A DNA stretch of 64,000 bases from Vanilla planifolia (lineage: Eukaryota; Streptophyta; Magnoliopsida; Asparagales; Orchidaceae), in NCBI GenBank assembly GCA_023846275.1, contig JAIUJO010000233.1:263001-327000 (forward strand), written 5' to 3'. The position numbers and the translations under genes are program-made. The notes under the pieces were generated by a model that was not told where the DNA came from, did not search any database, and saw only the letters and a program-made list of their open reading frames with translations. This document shows, one piece after another, positions 31,601-43,500 of the stretch (position 1 is the first letter of the stretch; each line of letters starts with the position of its first letter).

Positions 31601-34600
31601 GCAAATGCACACATATACACAAATGCTCACACATGCACACACACACACACCTCTCACACATATGACCATGTACACAAACATACACATTGGCACATGCACT
31701 CACACTTTTGCACACAAGAATACACACACAACCACACATACAAAAATGTACACAAACATATACATACAAAGACACACATGTCTGTATGCCAACAAACATA
31801 CACAAACACACATTCACTCAATGAAACACATGTAGGCACACACACACGCACAAATAGACATGCATATACACAAACACAAACATGTGCACACATACACACA
31901 AATGGACACGTGAACACACACAAACAAATACATAAACAAACACATATGTGCACACACACAAAAACACACATGCACACACACATTCATGCACATGCATATG
32001 CAAGTACACACACAGGCACATGCACACAAACAAATACATACAAACATACACATGCACTCATACACTCACACAAGCTCAAATGTGCACACACACACTTGCA
32101 CGCAAACACAAAACACACACAGACACATACACAGACACACGCACACACATAAAACACACACAAATACATGAACCAGCAAACAATTCTACACAAACACCCA
32201 TGTGCACCCACACACACATGTGCATAAACAAATGCATACGTGCAAACACACACACATGAAAGCACATGCACATGTGTATATTGATGCCAAAAACAATGCA
32301 CATTCGCACACATGCAAGTGCACACACACACACAAATGAAGACACTCAAACATGGACCTCCCCACACACACACATACACACATGTGCCACCATGCATATA
32401 CAACCATGTACAATCACATAGATGCAAAAGCACAAATAGCCACACACAACCACACATATGAACACACACACCCTTTTTCAAAAAAAAAACAATTACACAC
32501 ACAAGCACACATGCACACATACACACATACATGCATCCACACATGTGCATACACTCACACCAACATACACAGATGCATATACAACACATTGGAACATGAA
32601 TATAGACATGCTCACATGGACATACAAGTGCATAGACATGTACTCACACACACAAATGCATGCACATGTACACACACACTCACATACACACACACATACA
32701 CTTATACATGCTCTTACATACATATGCACACACTCCTAGACAAACACACATAAATACATGCACACATGTATATGAACACATGCAAACATGCATACACACA
32801 AGCACACACACACACACATATACAGATGCACACATACTCATACACACACACATCTGTAAACACACACACATATGCATACACATGCACATGCAATCATACA
32901 CACACATACACACACAAATAAACATACAAGCATAAATGCACATGCAAAAGCTAAAAGATGGACCACACGCACTGGTACACACCTCCACATACATACAATT
33001 ACATGCACACTTACAACATCACACACACACACATGCACACAATCACACATGCACACACACTCATAGAGACACATACGCTTGCAAGGCACACATATGCACT
33101 CATGCGTAGAGACAAACATGTGCACGCATGCCCATATACACATGCCTGTAAATGCATACTTGTACACACACACATGCACACACAAACACACATATGCACA
33201 CGTACACACATGCACACATACATACACATGCCCATGCACACACATACATGTGTATGAACCCACGAGCACATATGCTTACAAGCACATACACACACATAGA
33301 CAAGTGCATGTATGTACACATGCGCACACATGCACACTCATGCAGACATGTACACATCTGCACACAGAAATACACATGTATAAGCACACACATAAGCATA
33401 TGCATACACACATACCAATGCATGCACTAGGACAAACAGCATATGCACATGCCCACAAAAAACACACACAAACATGCATATGAATATACACATACACATG
33501 CATACATACACACATTGATAGCCACATATAAACACATCTACACACACACATGTATGCACACACATAATCACATGCCCTTATAAGAACACACAAATCCATA
33601 AACACAATCACATGCACACACATGAACACACTCGCACCCACATGCACATGCATACAATTGCACACGCACTTGCACATGAAAACATGTACACAAATGCACA
33701 AAGATACACACACATACACTCACAAGTGCATTATCACACACGCCCATGCAAACCTACACAAGCATATATATACACACCCATATAGACACTACTAAACATG
33801 CAAACATATGGATATGAAAACATATACACAAATGCACACACACACTCCCTACATGAGCATATACAAACAGACATGCACATGCATATGTACACAAAAAGAC
33901 ACATGCACACATATGCATGCACCCACACAACAAATGCACACACACATATACACATAATAACACACATATCTGTATGCCAATTGACACACACATTCATACA
34001 TACATACATATAGGAAAACACACACACACATACGAATAAACATGCATACATGCAAACACACACACACACACACTCACTCACTCTCACACACATTCATGCA
34101 CACACACATGCACATACATGCATGCATATGGGCATGCACACACAGACAAAGGTAGACACACGAGCATACACAAAATCACACACCCACGCATGCACACATG
34201 CACATACACATGGAATCACGTTTGCACAAACATGCACACACACACACATGCACACAAAAACACATACATGCACACATACATCACACACACAAACACCCTC
34301 ACAGATACACACATGTACACACATGTATACACACACCTACACATGCTTGCAAATAGATGGATGCACATGCACTCATGCACTCACACACATATGTACACAT
34401 ATACTCATATATGCACATGCATACAAATACAGATGCACATGCACAAGCACACAACCACATTAAAACATGTACACATATATAGAGGCACACACACATGATC
34501 ACAAAGAAACTTTTGCACTCACCCATATAGAAAAGTACTTGCAAGCAAATGCACTCCCATATGCTCACATGTGCATGCACTCAAAGATACACACACACAT

Positions 34601-37600
34601 CAACACATACACCCCAAATACACATGTACAAACACACAGAAGCACATGTACACGCACAAAAACACACATAAATATGCATTCAAATAAACATAGACACATA
34701 TGCACTCACACACACATTTTCACATGCACACGCACACACATACATGCACCCACATGCAGGTATGCACAAGCACTCAAACACACATGGATGCACATGCATA
34801 TGCATGTACATATTAAAAATGCACACATGCAAACACACAAGCATACACACATGTGTATATGCACATAGACATAGGCATAGGAACTCAAACATAAACACAC
34901 TGACACCCACACACATGCATACATGCACACGTAACATAAACACACCTAAAAATACTTTTGCATGCATAGACACACGACCATAGACATGTACACATTCACA
35001 TGGTTACACACACACACAAACAAATGCAAGCACATGCACACACATACATACATGAACATGCATAAGAAAATATACACACACACACACGCTCGCACCAGCA
35101 CACACATGGGAAAATGCACATGCATGAATGCACACAGGCTTGATGGCACAAGTGGATAGCCTACATGCACACACATAAAAAAATCACATACACACACATG
35201 CACGAACACACACTGACACCAACACAAAATCACAGACACACATGCATACTCGCACCAACATGAAGACACACACGCCCACCCTTGGACACACACACGCCCA
35301 CACAAACACACAAGCACAAACATGCACATGCTTGCACCTATGCAAACACACAAGTATAGTCACACACAAATAGACTAGTTTGAACACAAGCACACAAACA
35401 CTTGAACGCTGACCTACACACAAATGCACATGCAATCACACACAAACATGCACATATGCATGCACATACACACACACACACTTGACCATGCACACATATG
35501 GTACACATTGACTCATGCACACATGTAAACAAACAAGCGCATAGATAGAAGTATGCAAGTACGCAAGCATGCCTACAAACTCACAAAAACTTATAAATGC
35601 ACACACACACACACATGTGTACACATGCATACTCACATGCATACACACATATCAACTGGCATAGATACACACATGCACTCATTTGCATACACACACAGAT
35701 GTACACCTATACACACACATGCAAACACACACACAAATGCTTACTTATGCACACACACATACAAATCAATATGAACATGCACACAAAAATACATATGCTT
35801 AAAAACATAAGAATGCAAAAACACACACACACATAACATCACTAACTTGCTCACATGGTGATGCACATGCACATGCATAGGCTCACATGCACAAACATAG
35901 GAACACAACAAATACACACACATGCATGTGCACGCATTGCCAGTTGCACACACATGTACAAGTATGCACACATTCACACACACATGCATGTATACACAAT
36001 CTACACACACATATGCAATTATACATACACATGTACCAAAATAAATGCACACACACCTACATTAACACAAACACGCATGTGCACATGCATAAACACCCAC
36101 ACGTGCACAAATGCACAATTGTAAAAATACAAATATTGATTTACACACACGTGCATGCATGCATTCACATGGACATCTAAACAAACTATAATGCATGCAC
36201 ACATGCACATATACAGAAGTATGCAAATGCACACATGCACCTAAATACAAGCATAAGAAACACAAAAATGTGCACACACATACAAATGTACATACACACT
36301 ACTTGCATGCATGGATGCATGCACACACACACTGAGACATGCAAATACATATGCACTCACACACATGTCAACATAGACTCGAGCACAAACCCATTGCACA
36401 TAAAACTGTGTGCATGCACATGTAAACACTTGTGCATGTATGTAATCATGAACATGCACAACGACTCATACCCACTCCCATACACACACACACACAAATG
36501 CATGGATGCATGCATATGCACACACTTGCACATTGACTCACACACATGCACACACACACAAACACTCACACATGCATACACAGACATGAAAACAAACACA
36601 CACACACACACACACACACTCACGTGCAAATAGTCACATGCACAAAAACTCACACATGTACATACACACATGCATGCTCATGCACTTTCACACACACATG
36701 CATGCACACACGTAAACTCACACACACCTACATGCACACACACACACACCCACATCTACATCAATATACACTCACATGCACACATACACACACATATACA
36801 CATACACATGGATGCATACACATATAGATGTACACACAGGGATGCATATGTGCATACACAAACACATATACAAACAAATAAATATGTAAATAATTCTACA
36901 AAAACACCAAAGTATACACACACAAGCATGCGTGCAAAAAAATGCACGTGCATAAAGAAAAGCACACGTGAGCACACACACTCGCAAATACTTGCACACA
37001 CAGATGCAATCATATGCACATGTACACACTAACACAAACACACATTTCTTGCACACACACTTGCACATGCACAAACACACATACACCACGACACACAAAC
37101 ATTCATCCACACAAGCACACACATGGGCCAACATGCACACACATGCTCTTATTCATAGGCACATATAGATGAATAAACAAAAATACCCACACACTTGAAA
37201 ACACACACATGTGCATACCCAAAAGCACACATTTGTGCAAGTGCCCATGCATGCACACACACACAAATATGTAGGTGCATCAAGACATATACACACACAT
37301 GCATACAACCTCGACACACACACACAAGCACACACACACACATACACATGTACACATATGCAAACTTACAAATATAAATACTTGCACAAACTCAGATGCA
37401 TAATCACACACACAAACACACACATGAACATACAAATGGACACATGCACACAACACAAGTTCATGCACACACACACTTGTTCAAAAACAAACAATCACAC
37501 AAACACACACACACACACACACACTTTAACACATACATGCAAGCAAACACATGTACACATACACTCAGACACACATGCATACACACATATGCATGAGGAT

Positions 37601-38069
37601 ACACTCAAGCCCATGTACACACACACATGTGCACAACACACCCAAATAGGGACACATATGTGCTAGCACACACACAAGTGTTCAGACATGCACACACACA
37701 CAAATACATGCACACATGCATAAGCACATGCACACACATGCACACACACACATAAACAAATACATGCATTAGCATACACATGCACACACTCACACATAGG
37801 CACACATGAATGCAAGTACACATGAACATGAATACATGCAAACATGCACACACATAGATGCATGCACAAACCACACAAATACACATAGAAATCAAATGAA
37901 TGCACAAAACACAAATCGATAGACACACAAAAATGCACTTGCGCAAGCAAACACATGCACAACTACGCACCTTGTACACACCCATATGCACACAACTGCA
38001 TACACACACAACATCACACAAGCACATACACATGCACACATGAGAACATGTACTTGAACATATAAACAT

Positions 38070-38560
38070 GCACACACACACAAAAACATGCATAAGTATG
38101 CACACAGGCACACACATGCAAGCTCATGCACGCTCATGCACACTCACACACACATACACACACATACATGTGTGCACAAAAATACATGTGTGCAAGCACA
38201 CACATAAGCACATGCATGCACAGAAACCCACACACACACTACGACACACACAGACAAATGTACATACACATGCACATGCTTATGGACATACCGATACACA
38301 TAGGGACACAAATATAGACACATCTACGCATTCATGCACTCATGCACACACACACATGCATGCATAGGCACACACACACGAACACACATGCATATGCACA
38401 CATACACGCACACACATATGCATGCAAACACTCATGCACACACATATGTGCAAAAACACAAACACATACACACAAATGCATAGACATGCACTCACACCTG
38501 CATTTGTATGCAAACCAACACACACAAACACACAACCATGCACGCACACATGAATATGCA
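38070..38560. repeat. Diverged segmental duplication, right copy at array edge
   Basis: Right-hand partner of 31,030-31,600. The match runs almost to the last array base, so the border at about 38,560 cuts through a duplicated segment rather than coinciding with a natural end of the repeat. That fits a later break or insertion at this position. Confidence 0.72.
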
Positions 38561-38779
38561 CTAATCCATCATTAGGCTTTTGGATGTTCATTAAATATGT
38601 GTTAGATTTATTTCTAATATGTTCACAAAGACTTAAATGTTTGCTATGGTTTTCTTTTAGTTTTTAATATTCCTTAAATAAACTTTCATATTATCATGCA
38701 CAAATTAATTTTTAAGGTAATCCTTCATTATAATAACTTACTTACCTCTACAGTTTTCCTATATGCTTTTCTTTTAGCT

Positions 38780-39620
38780 CTTCATTGTTCTCTTTCTCTT
38801 CGCTTGAATTAGTCTCCTCAAAGTCACTTCAAGCTTTATTCAATGCTTTCTTCTTTTAGTTCTTTCTCTTCTTCATTGCATTCTTCTCTTTTTAAATTCA
38901 ATCTAACTACATAAGACATGATGGTTTGATTTATCTTAGTTTGTCATACTCATGGAAAAAGATCTCCTCTTTTTTTCTCACTTTTGGGGCATTTGTTTCA
39001 TACAACTTCTTGTAAAACCAAAAATTTTATAAAATGTTCGAAAATTAGAGCTATGCTATCTTCATCTATAGCCTACTCTTCTAAGGTTTCTTTCTCTTTT
39101 TTTAGTGCTATTGTTTACTCTTTCTTCATTAATTTTTTTTTCTAAACAAAGCCTTCCACTTCTTTTATCCTCTCCATCTCTAGTTCATTAGTCATTAGCT
39201 CACCTGTAAAGTCATCCAATGTCATAATAAAATTGCTTATAGAAATCCTAAAGTTTGTTGTGAAAGCTTAATACTCTTTTGGAAAATTCTGAAGGTCTTT
39301 TTTAGATGTTCATACATATTTATAGTCTTTTCTAAGCTAACAAGTCCATAATAATGTTAATAAATCAAATAAACATTCTTTCAATAGATTCATTAGAAAG
39401 CATTTTCGACAACTCTTAATCATATGTCATCATATCAATTTTAACATGTTAAATAAAAAGATGTACCTTTTTATGTTGCCATTAACTTGTGGCAAATTTC
39501 AAAAGTAATTTCTAAACTCATAATTCTATTAACCTTAACAACATTCGAAGTACAATTGAAAATATTTATAGCTTTATTATTTAATTAAATTTTATGTTTT
39601 TTTTTGTAACCATTTTTAAA
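38780..39620 (-). pseudogene. Broken copia gag relic (minus strand)
   Basis: Reading the minus strand with frame changes gives an ordered set of plant copia Gag signatures (the UBN2/retrotran_gag type, which forms the capsid of the virus-like particle). Near 39,560 there is an NKAIN-like start followed by EICHKL. Near 39,400 there is NESIERMF, and near 39,290 a degraded RSLP-like stretch. Near 39,210 come TLDDFTGELMTNELEMER and then an acidic, lysine-rich tail. Stops and frameshifts are frequent, so no product is possible. The start of gag and all of pol are missing; the relic ends near the CA array. The solo-like LTR at 39,748 separates it from its probable primer site at 41,746-41,759. Confidence 0.75.
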
Positions 39621-39747
39621 TTTTTTTGTTTTAATACACCCTATGACTAAGCGTGTATTTACCTACATACTAACTTCAAGTCAGTGGTAGTTTTAATAAT
39701 TCAAAAGAGATATGACCACAAAAAAGTTGTAGCTTATTATAGGAAGC

Positions 39748-41647
39748 TGTTAATTCACCATTGGCTTTGATGAGTCATGTCTAAAAAGTTTCATATTTTA
39801 TTTTAATGGACTTGCTTAGTGTAAAATTGGTTCACATGTAAATAATAACCTACATGTATTTGATGACGAAAAAATGGCTTTTTTATGAAAAAATATTAGC
39901 TTATTGATTTTATGATTCTCTTATTTCATTTTAATTTCAAATCATATTCAAGTATCAAATTTTTCAATCATCTCCTTGATTTAGCAAACAAATAAGATTT
40001 TATTTTTCTACTCCCTTAATAATATTGCTAATTAAATCTTATTCTTGCCAAATTTCATGTTAGATTGATTGCTATACTTTAAATAAAATAAAAAATTAAT
40101 TATGTCGAATTTTTCATAATTTAAATTATAAAACAATTGCTATATCCCAACTGGTGCCCAAGTGCAAAGCTCTTAGGTTGGGTTAGCCCGAAGGGGAACT
40201 CGCAAGCCTTAGACCATGAAACAGTCAAAACTAAATTAGTTCGAGGTCATTCTGGCTGACAGTGAATTCCTGAACTGAATGAGGTAAGGTATTAGATCGA
40301 GTCGGGTGGCACTTGAACCAAGTATACTAGTGGACAGGGGGGAGCCAACCCCAATAAGGTTCGAATGTTAATCTCGTGTGAATGCTTATAAAATCTAATA
40401 ACTTTTCCATCCAAATAATATGGAACAAAATCCCTTGTGCCAGTCTATATCCAAAATCATGATTACACGGTGGGGCTCACTTGCATTTTATTAATTAGTG
40501 ATTACTGATTATTTCAATTTTATATGTTTTTATCCACACATTTGATGGACAAAGCTTCATCTTAACTTATTCAATGGCAAGAACTGTTTTCGTCCTATCC
40601 TGGAATCGTGTGGCTCTTAATTACCCTACTTGAATCTTACGATTGAGATCTACTTTAACTTTTTCTATGTTAAATCGAATGACCTAGATCTCATCTAACA
40701 TGATTGGATGGCCTAGATCAAATCGTCCATAACTAATCCACTCATTAAGCATTAGATTTGATGGTCTATATCACCTTTAATGAAATCCAATTGCTTTAGT
40801 CCATGCTATCTAATGGCTAATTATTTAGATCTTATAGTAGCCTTTGTGAAAAAAAAACTATTTTAACATATTTGTAAAAGTTTTTTAAACTATTCGACTA
40901 TAGCTTTTTTCATAACTTTTCTACACTTTATAATGACTATAATAAAAAATTTTCTATAAATACCTAACAAATGTAAATAGAATAACTAATGAATATGAAT
41001 TAATTTAAGAGATCACAACAAAACATCACTATATATTCTACTGATATAAATTCTACTTGTAGCAACTACGACTTCTTCCTAAATCAACAATTTTTTCTAA
41101 CTAAGCCTTGCTCATCTAAACTTTTAAATTCTCATTTCTATTCATAAATTTAGGCTTATTATGTTTTTTAGTTAATCAACAACTACAAGAAGCTATGAAA
41201 ATTTATCACAATATTTTCATCTTGCTGTATTTTTTGTTCTCTTGGCTTAGGTCAGCCAACATTTGTAAAAGCTCGAGTTTAATTTCATCTAATAAAAAAT
41301 CAAGTTTTGATTTAGCTCACAAAACTTGAGTTATAGTTGATCCTAAAAAAGCTAGTAGGTTGATCATGATCCAAAAAAACTTTTAAGTGCTAACATTTTA
41401 TTAGTCGTATTTTTCCTGACCTTGATCGGCTGTGGATATATGTTTTAATTGAACATAACTGCTTCAAAATTATGGAGTCTTATTATAATTTTTATCTTTA
41501 TTTTGCTTATTATATTAAAAATAATATATACATTTATAATCGAAGTTTTTTCCAAAATTAAAATTATTTTTTAGAAGTAAATACTTTAAAAAATAATGAA
41601 AACTATTTTAAGACCATAATTCACGCCCTTCTTATGATATTGACACA
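39748..41647 (+). mobile_element. Long LTR of a copia family, solo-like copy (LTR A)
   Basis: Its 5' part matches the start of the 3' LTR at 58,144: TGT.., GATGAGTCA, then shared words through AAGTGCAAAGCTCTTAGGTTG (40,158) versus AAGTGCAGAGCACTTGGGTTG. Its 3' half matches 52,440-53,460: CGAATGACCTAGATCTCAT, a run before AATAACTAATGAATATGAA, and ACTAGTAGGTTGA-like words. It begins TGT and ends near TTGACACA, giving about 1.9 kb. A GC-richer section lies at 40,150-40,420. It sits on the + strand between a minus-strand gag and a minus-strand PBS, so it looks inserted into that older element and reduced to one LTR. I found no clear target-site duplication. Confidence 0.7.
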
Positions 41648-41745
41648 CTGCATTTCATTTTAGAAGCACATTCACCAAAACTTGTTCTAGCATTAATTTT
41701 AGCAATTATACTTCATGGACAATTTAATCACCTTATAAAGCCTTT

Positions 41746-41759
41746 GACTCTAATACCAA
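41746..41759 (-). other. Primer binding site of the minus-strand copia element
   Basis: On the minus strand this reads TTGGTATTAGAGTC, close to the TGGTATCAGAGC site complementary to the 3' end of plant initiator tRNA-Met used by many copia elements. It is preceded, in that reading direction, by an LTR-like end (..AAGTGTCA). This places the 5' LTR of the minus-strand element to the right and its gag to the left, matching the gag relic at 38,780-39,620. Confidence 0.7.
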
Positions 41760-42060
41760 TTGACACTTGGTTTATCATGAGGGTGGAATTGATAAGAAAA
41801 ATATTTTGACTTATGAAAAAGTATTTTTAAAAACATATTTCCTATTATAGTTTTATGTTGTCTTTTAACAACTAATAAATCTTTCACTTTTTTTTAAAAT
41901 ATCTTAATTAAATTTTAAATTTTGAAAGAATTAAAAATTAGAAAATTGGAAATAGTAAAAAGTACAATAATCTTTGGTGATTCAATTTGTATTCAAACCT
42001 ACAACCTCCTCAAATAAAAGCTATGAAAAAACAAACTAATTAGTATAAGGCTTTCAAAAA
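41760..42060 (-). mobile_element. Probable 3' end of the minus-strand element's 5' LTR
   Basis: Directly adjoining the minus-strand PBS, this AT-rich stretch contains, in minus reading, CCACCCTCATGATAAACC before the PBS. That resembles the CACCCCCATATGG..end of the LTR at 53,430-53,460. Beyond about 42,000 I can no longer follow the similarity, so the outer boundary is a guess. Confidence 0.4.
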
Positions 42061-43500
42061 GTGATGATTCTTACAAAAATTAAAAAAAATGGGCTAAAGC
42101 AATCCTTCAATGAAATGAAACTTGTAGAAAATGAAAAAGTATAACAAGACATTGGATTTTGATGTGCATAGTAATCCTATGCTCGATGAATTATATAATA
42201 AAGCGCAAATATTTTTTTCTTTTACTTGAATGAAAAATAAAGGAGAGTTAGAGCCAAAAGAATTTTGGACACAACAAATGGAAAAAAATAGTTAGCATAA
42301 GTTGTGAAGGCTTAAATTCTATTGTTTGAATGACATATTTCAATGGCAAAAGAAGTCACAAAACATCCTCATTAGTCACTATGGGTAGAATGGCTTGAAT
42401 TAGGTAACTATTTAAAAGTGATTGTATATAATAAATAGTGGTTTGGGTGGCACAATGGTGCTCATAAAATTACCATTACGTCATGATTGATTTTAAATTG
42501 GACCATTACATCATAAAAAATTAATTTTTAGATTGCAAGATTAAATACTACATATTTGAGAAAGAAAGGCAAATCTTCAACTATTTGATCTTGAAAATTG
42601 CATGACGAACTGACTGTATTTTAGTCTTACATTTTTGAAAAGATGATGAATATTTGAACATTTGATTATGATGACAACTATATCAAACAATTGCTTTTGG
42701 AACTACATGTTTTCAATTGTAATGAATTTTAGATCATTTGATCTAACCACAAAGTTTTTAAGTAATATATGCAAAATGAATTTGTCAACCTATGTGCCAT
42801 ATGAGTATTATTAAGTGATTGGTTTTATAATTTTGACCCAAAGTATGATGTAAATGATGCTTTTGAGATGGGAAATGACTACACTAAGAGTTCTATCCAT
42901 TAATTGCAAAACTTGAAGTTAAGCCATTCTTAAGTAATGTCTCCAACACTAATTTACTTGTCTTCAATTGTGTATTCACCCATGAATCAATTTATTGAGC
43001 TCTATAATAGATTAATCTACTTGATGATGAGATACATTATTTGTAATACTCAATAAAAGATATTAATAAACAATATAATGATTTTTATCATCAAAATATA
43101 ATGTAACAAATAATGGCTCAACATAACTAACATAAGAAACAATAGAAGTTATCAATAATTAAATTTTTTTGTTGAATAATTACATGAATAAATAACATAT
43201 AAATAAAAGAAATGATTGATGATAAAACTCTATCCACAAATAGACATCTTAGGACTCCTCTCGCTTTCTTGTATTGCCATACTAGGATCAATTATTTTAA
43301 ACCTATGCATTACATAATTTTTATGCACACATCTATTGTCTATATCATCCTCTATCTCAATCTGCATATCTAAGTATGTTTTTCTTTGTCACGAGTCATG
43401 TACTAATACTTTGCATACTTCACGTTGTCTATTGATTAATCCAAACAAGACTAACATGTATTACTTATGTCCAACTAAATTATTTTTGTAGAAAAACTAA
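42060..43500. other. AT-rich sequence, no assigned feature
   Basis: Both strands were read for transposon protein motifs, tRNA and rRNA, and none was recognised. Composition is ordinary for this window, with frequent stops in all frames. It is probably older transposon debris, but nothing specific supports a name. Confidence 0.5.

Larger units (their letters stand above)
7304..38560. repeat. CA-rich degenerate low-complexity array, main block
   Basis: About 31 kb of continuous CA-rich, mostly alternating purine-pyrimidine sequence. No insertion as large as the 6.2-kb island is visible in it. The block is not homogeneous: identifiable longer segments recur at spacings of about 2.87 kb, 722 bp, 166 bp, 400 bp and 7 kb (listed separately), each with many substitutions and small indels. 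It therefore grew partly by duplication of kilobase-scale pieces and then decayed. RY-type hexamers and octamers (CATGCA, CATGCATG) are very common. No gene, tRNA, rRNA or transposon domain was seen. The right edge is sharp at about 38,560, where transposon-derived sequence begins. Confidence 0.95.

Noticed and set aside
1..38560. More than two hundred long open frames encoding His/Thr/Met-rich or Cys/Val/Met-rich proteins
   Set aside because: They exist in all frames on both strands at once, overlap one another, contain only the residues forced by CA/TG words, and show no domain or codon signal. They are composition artefacts, not metal-binding or antifreeze-like proteins.
1..38560. CRISPR-like array or short tandem spacer structure
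   Set aside because: No constant direct repeat of 20-40 bp alternates with unique spacers. The words are degenerate throughout, and the plant context argues against it.
40150..40420. tRNA-like or SINE-like segment with GGTTCGAATG (box B like) in the GC-richer part of LTR A
   Set aside because: No matching box A at the right distance and no cloverleaf. The start of the segment also occurs in the 3' LTR copy at 58.6 kb, so it is better explained as LTR sequence.
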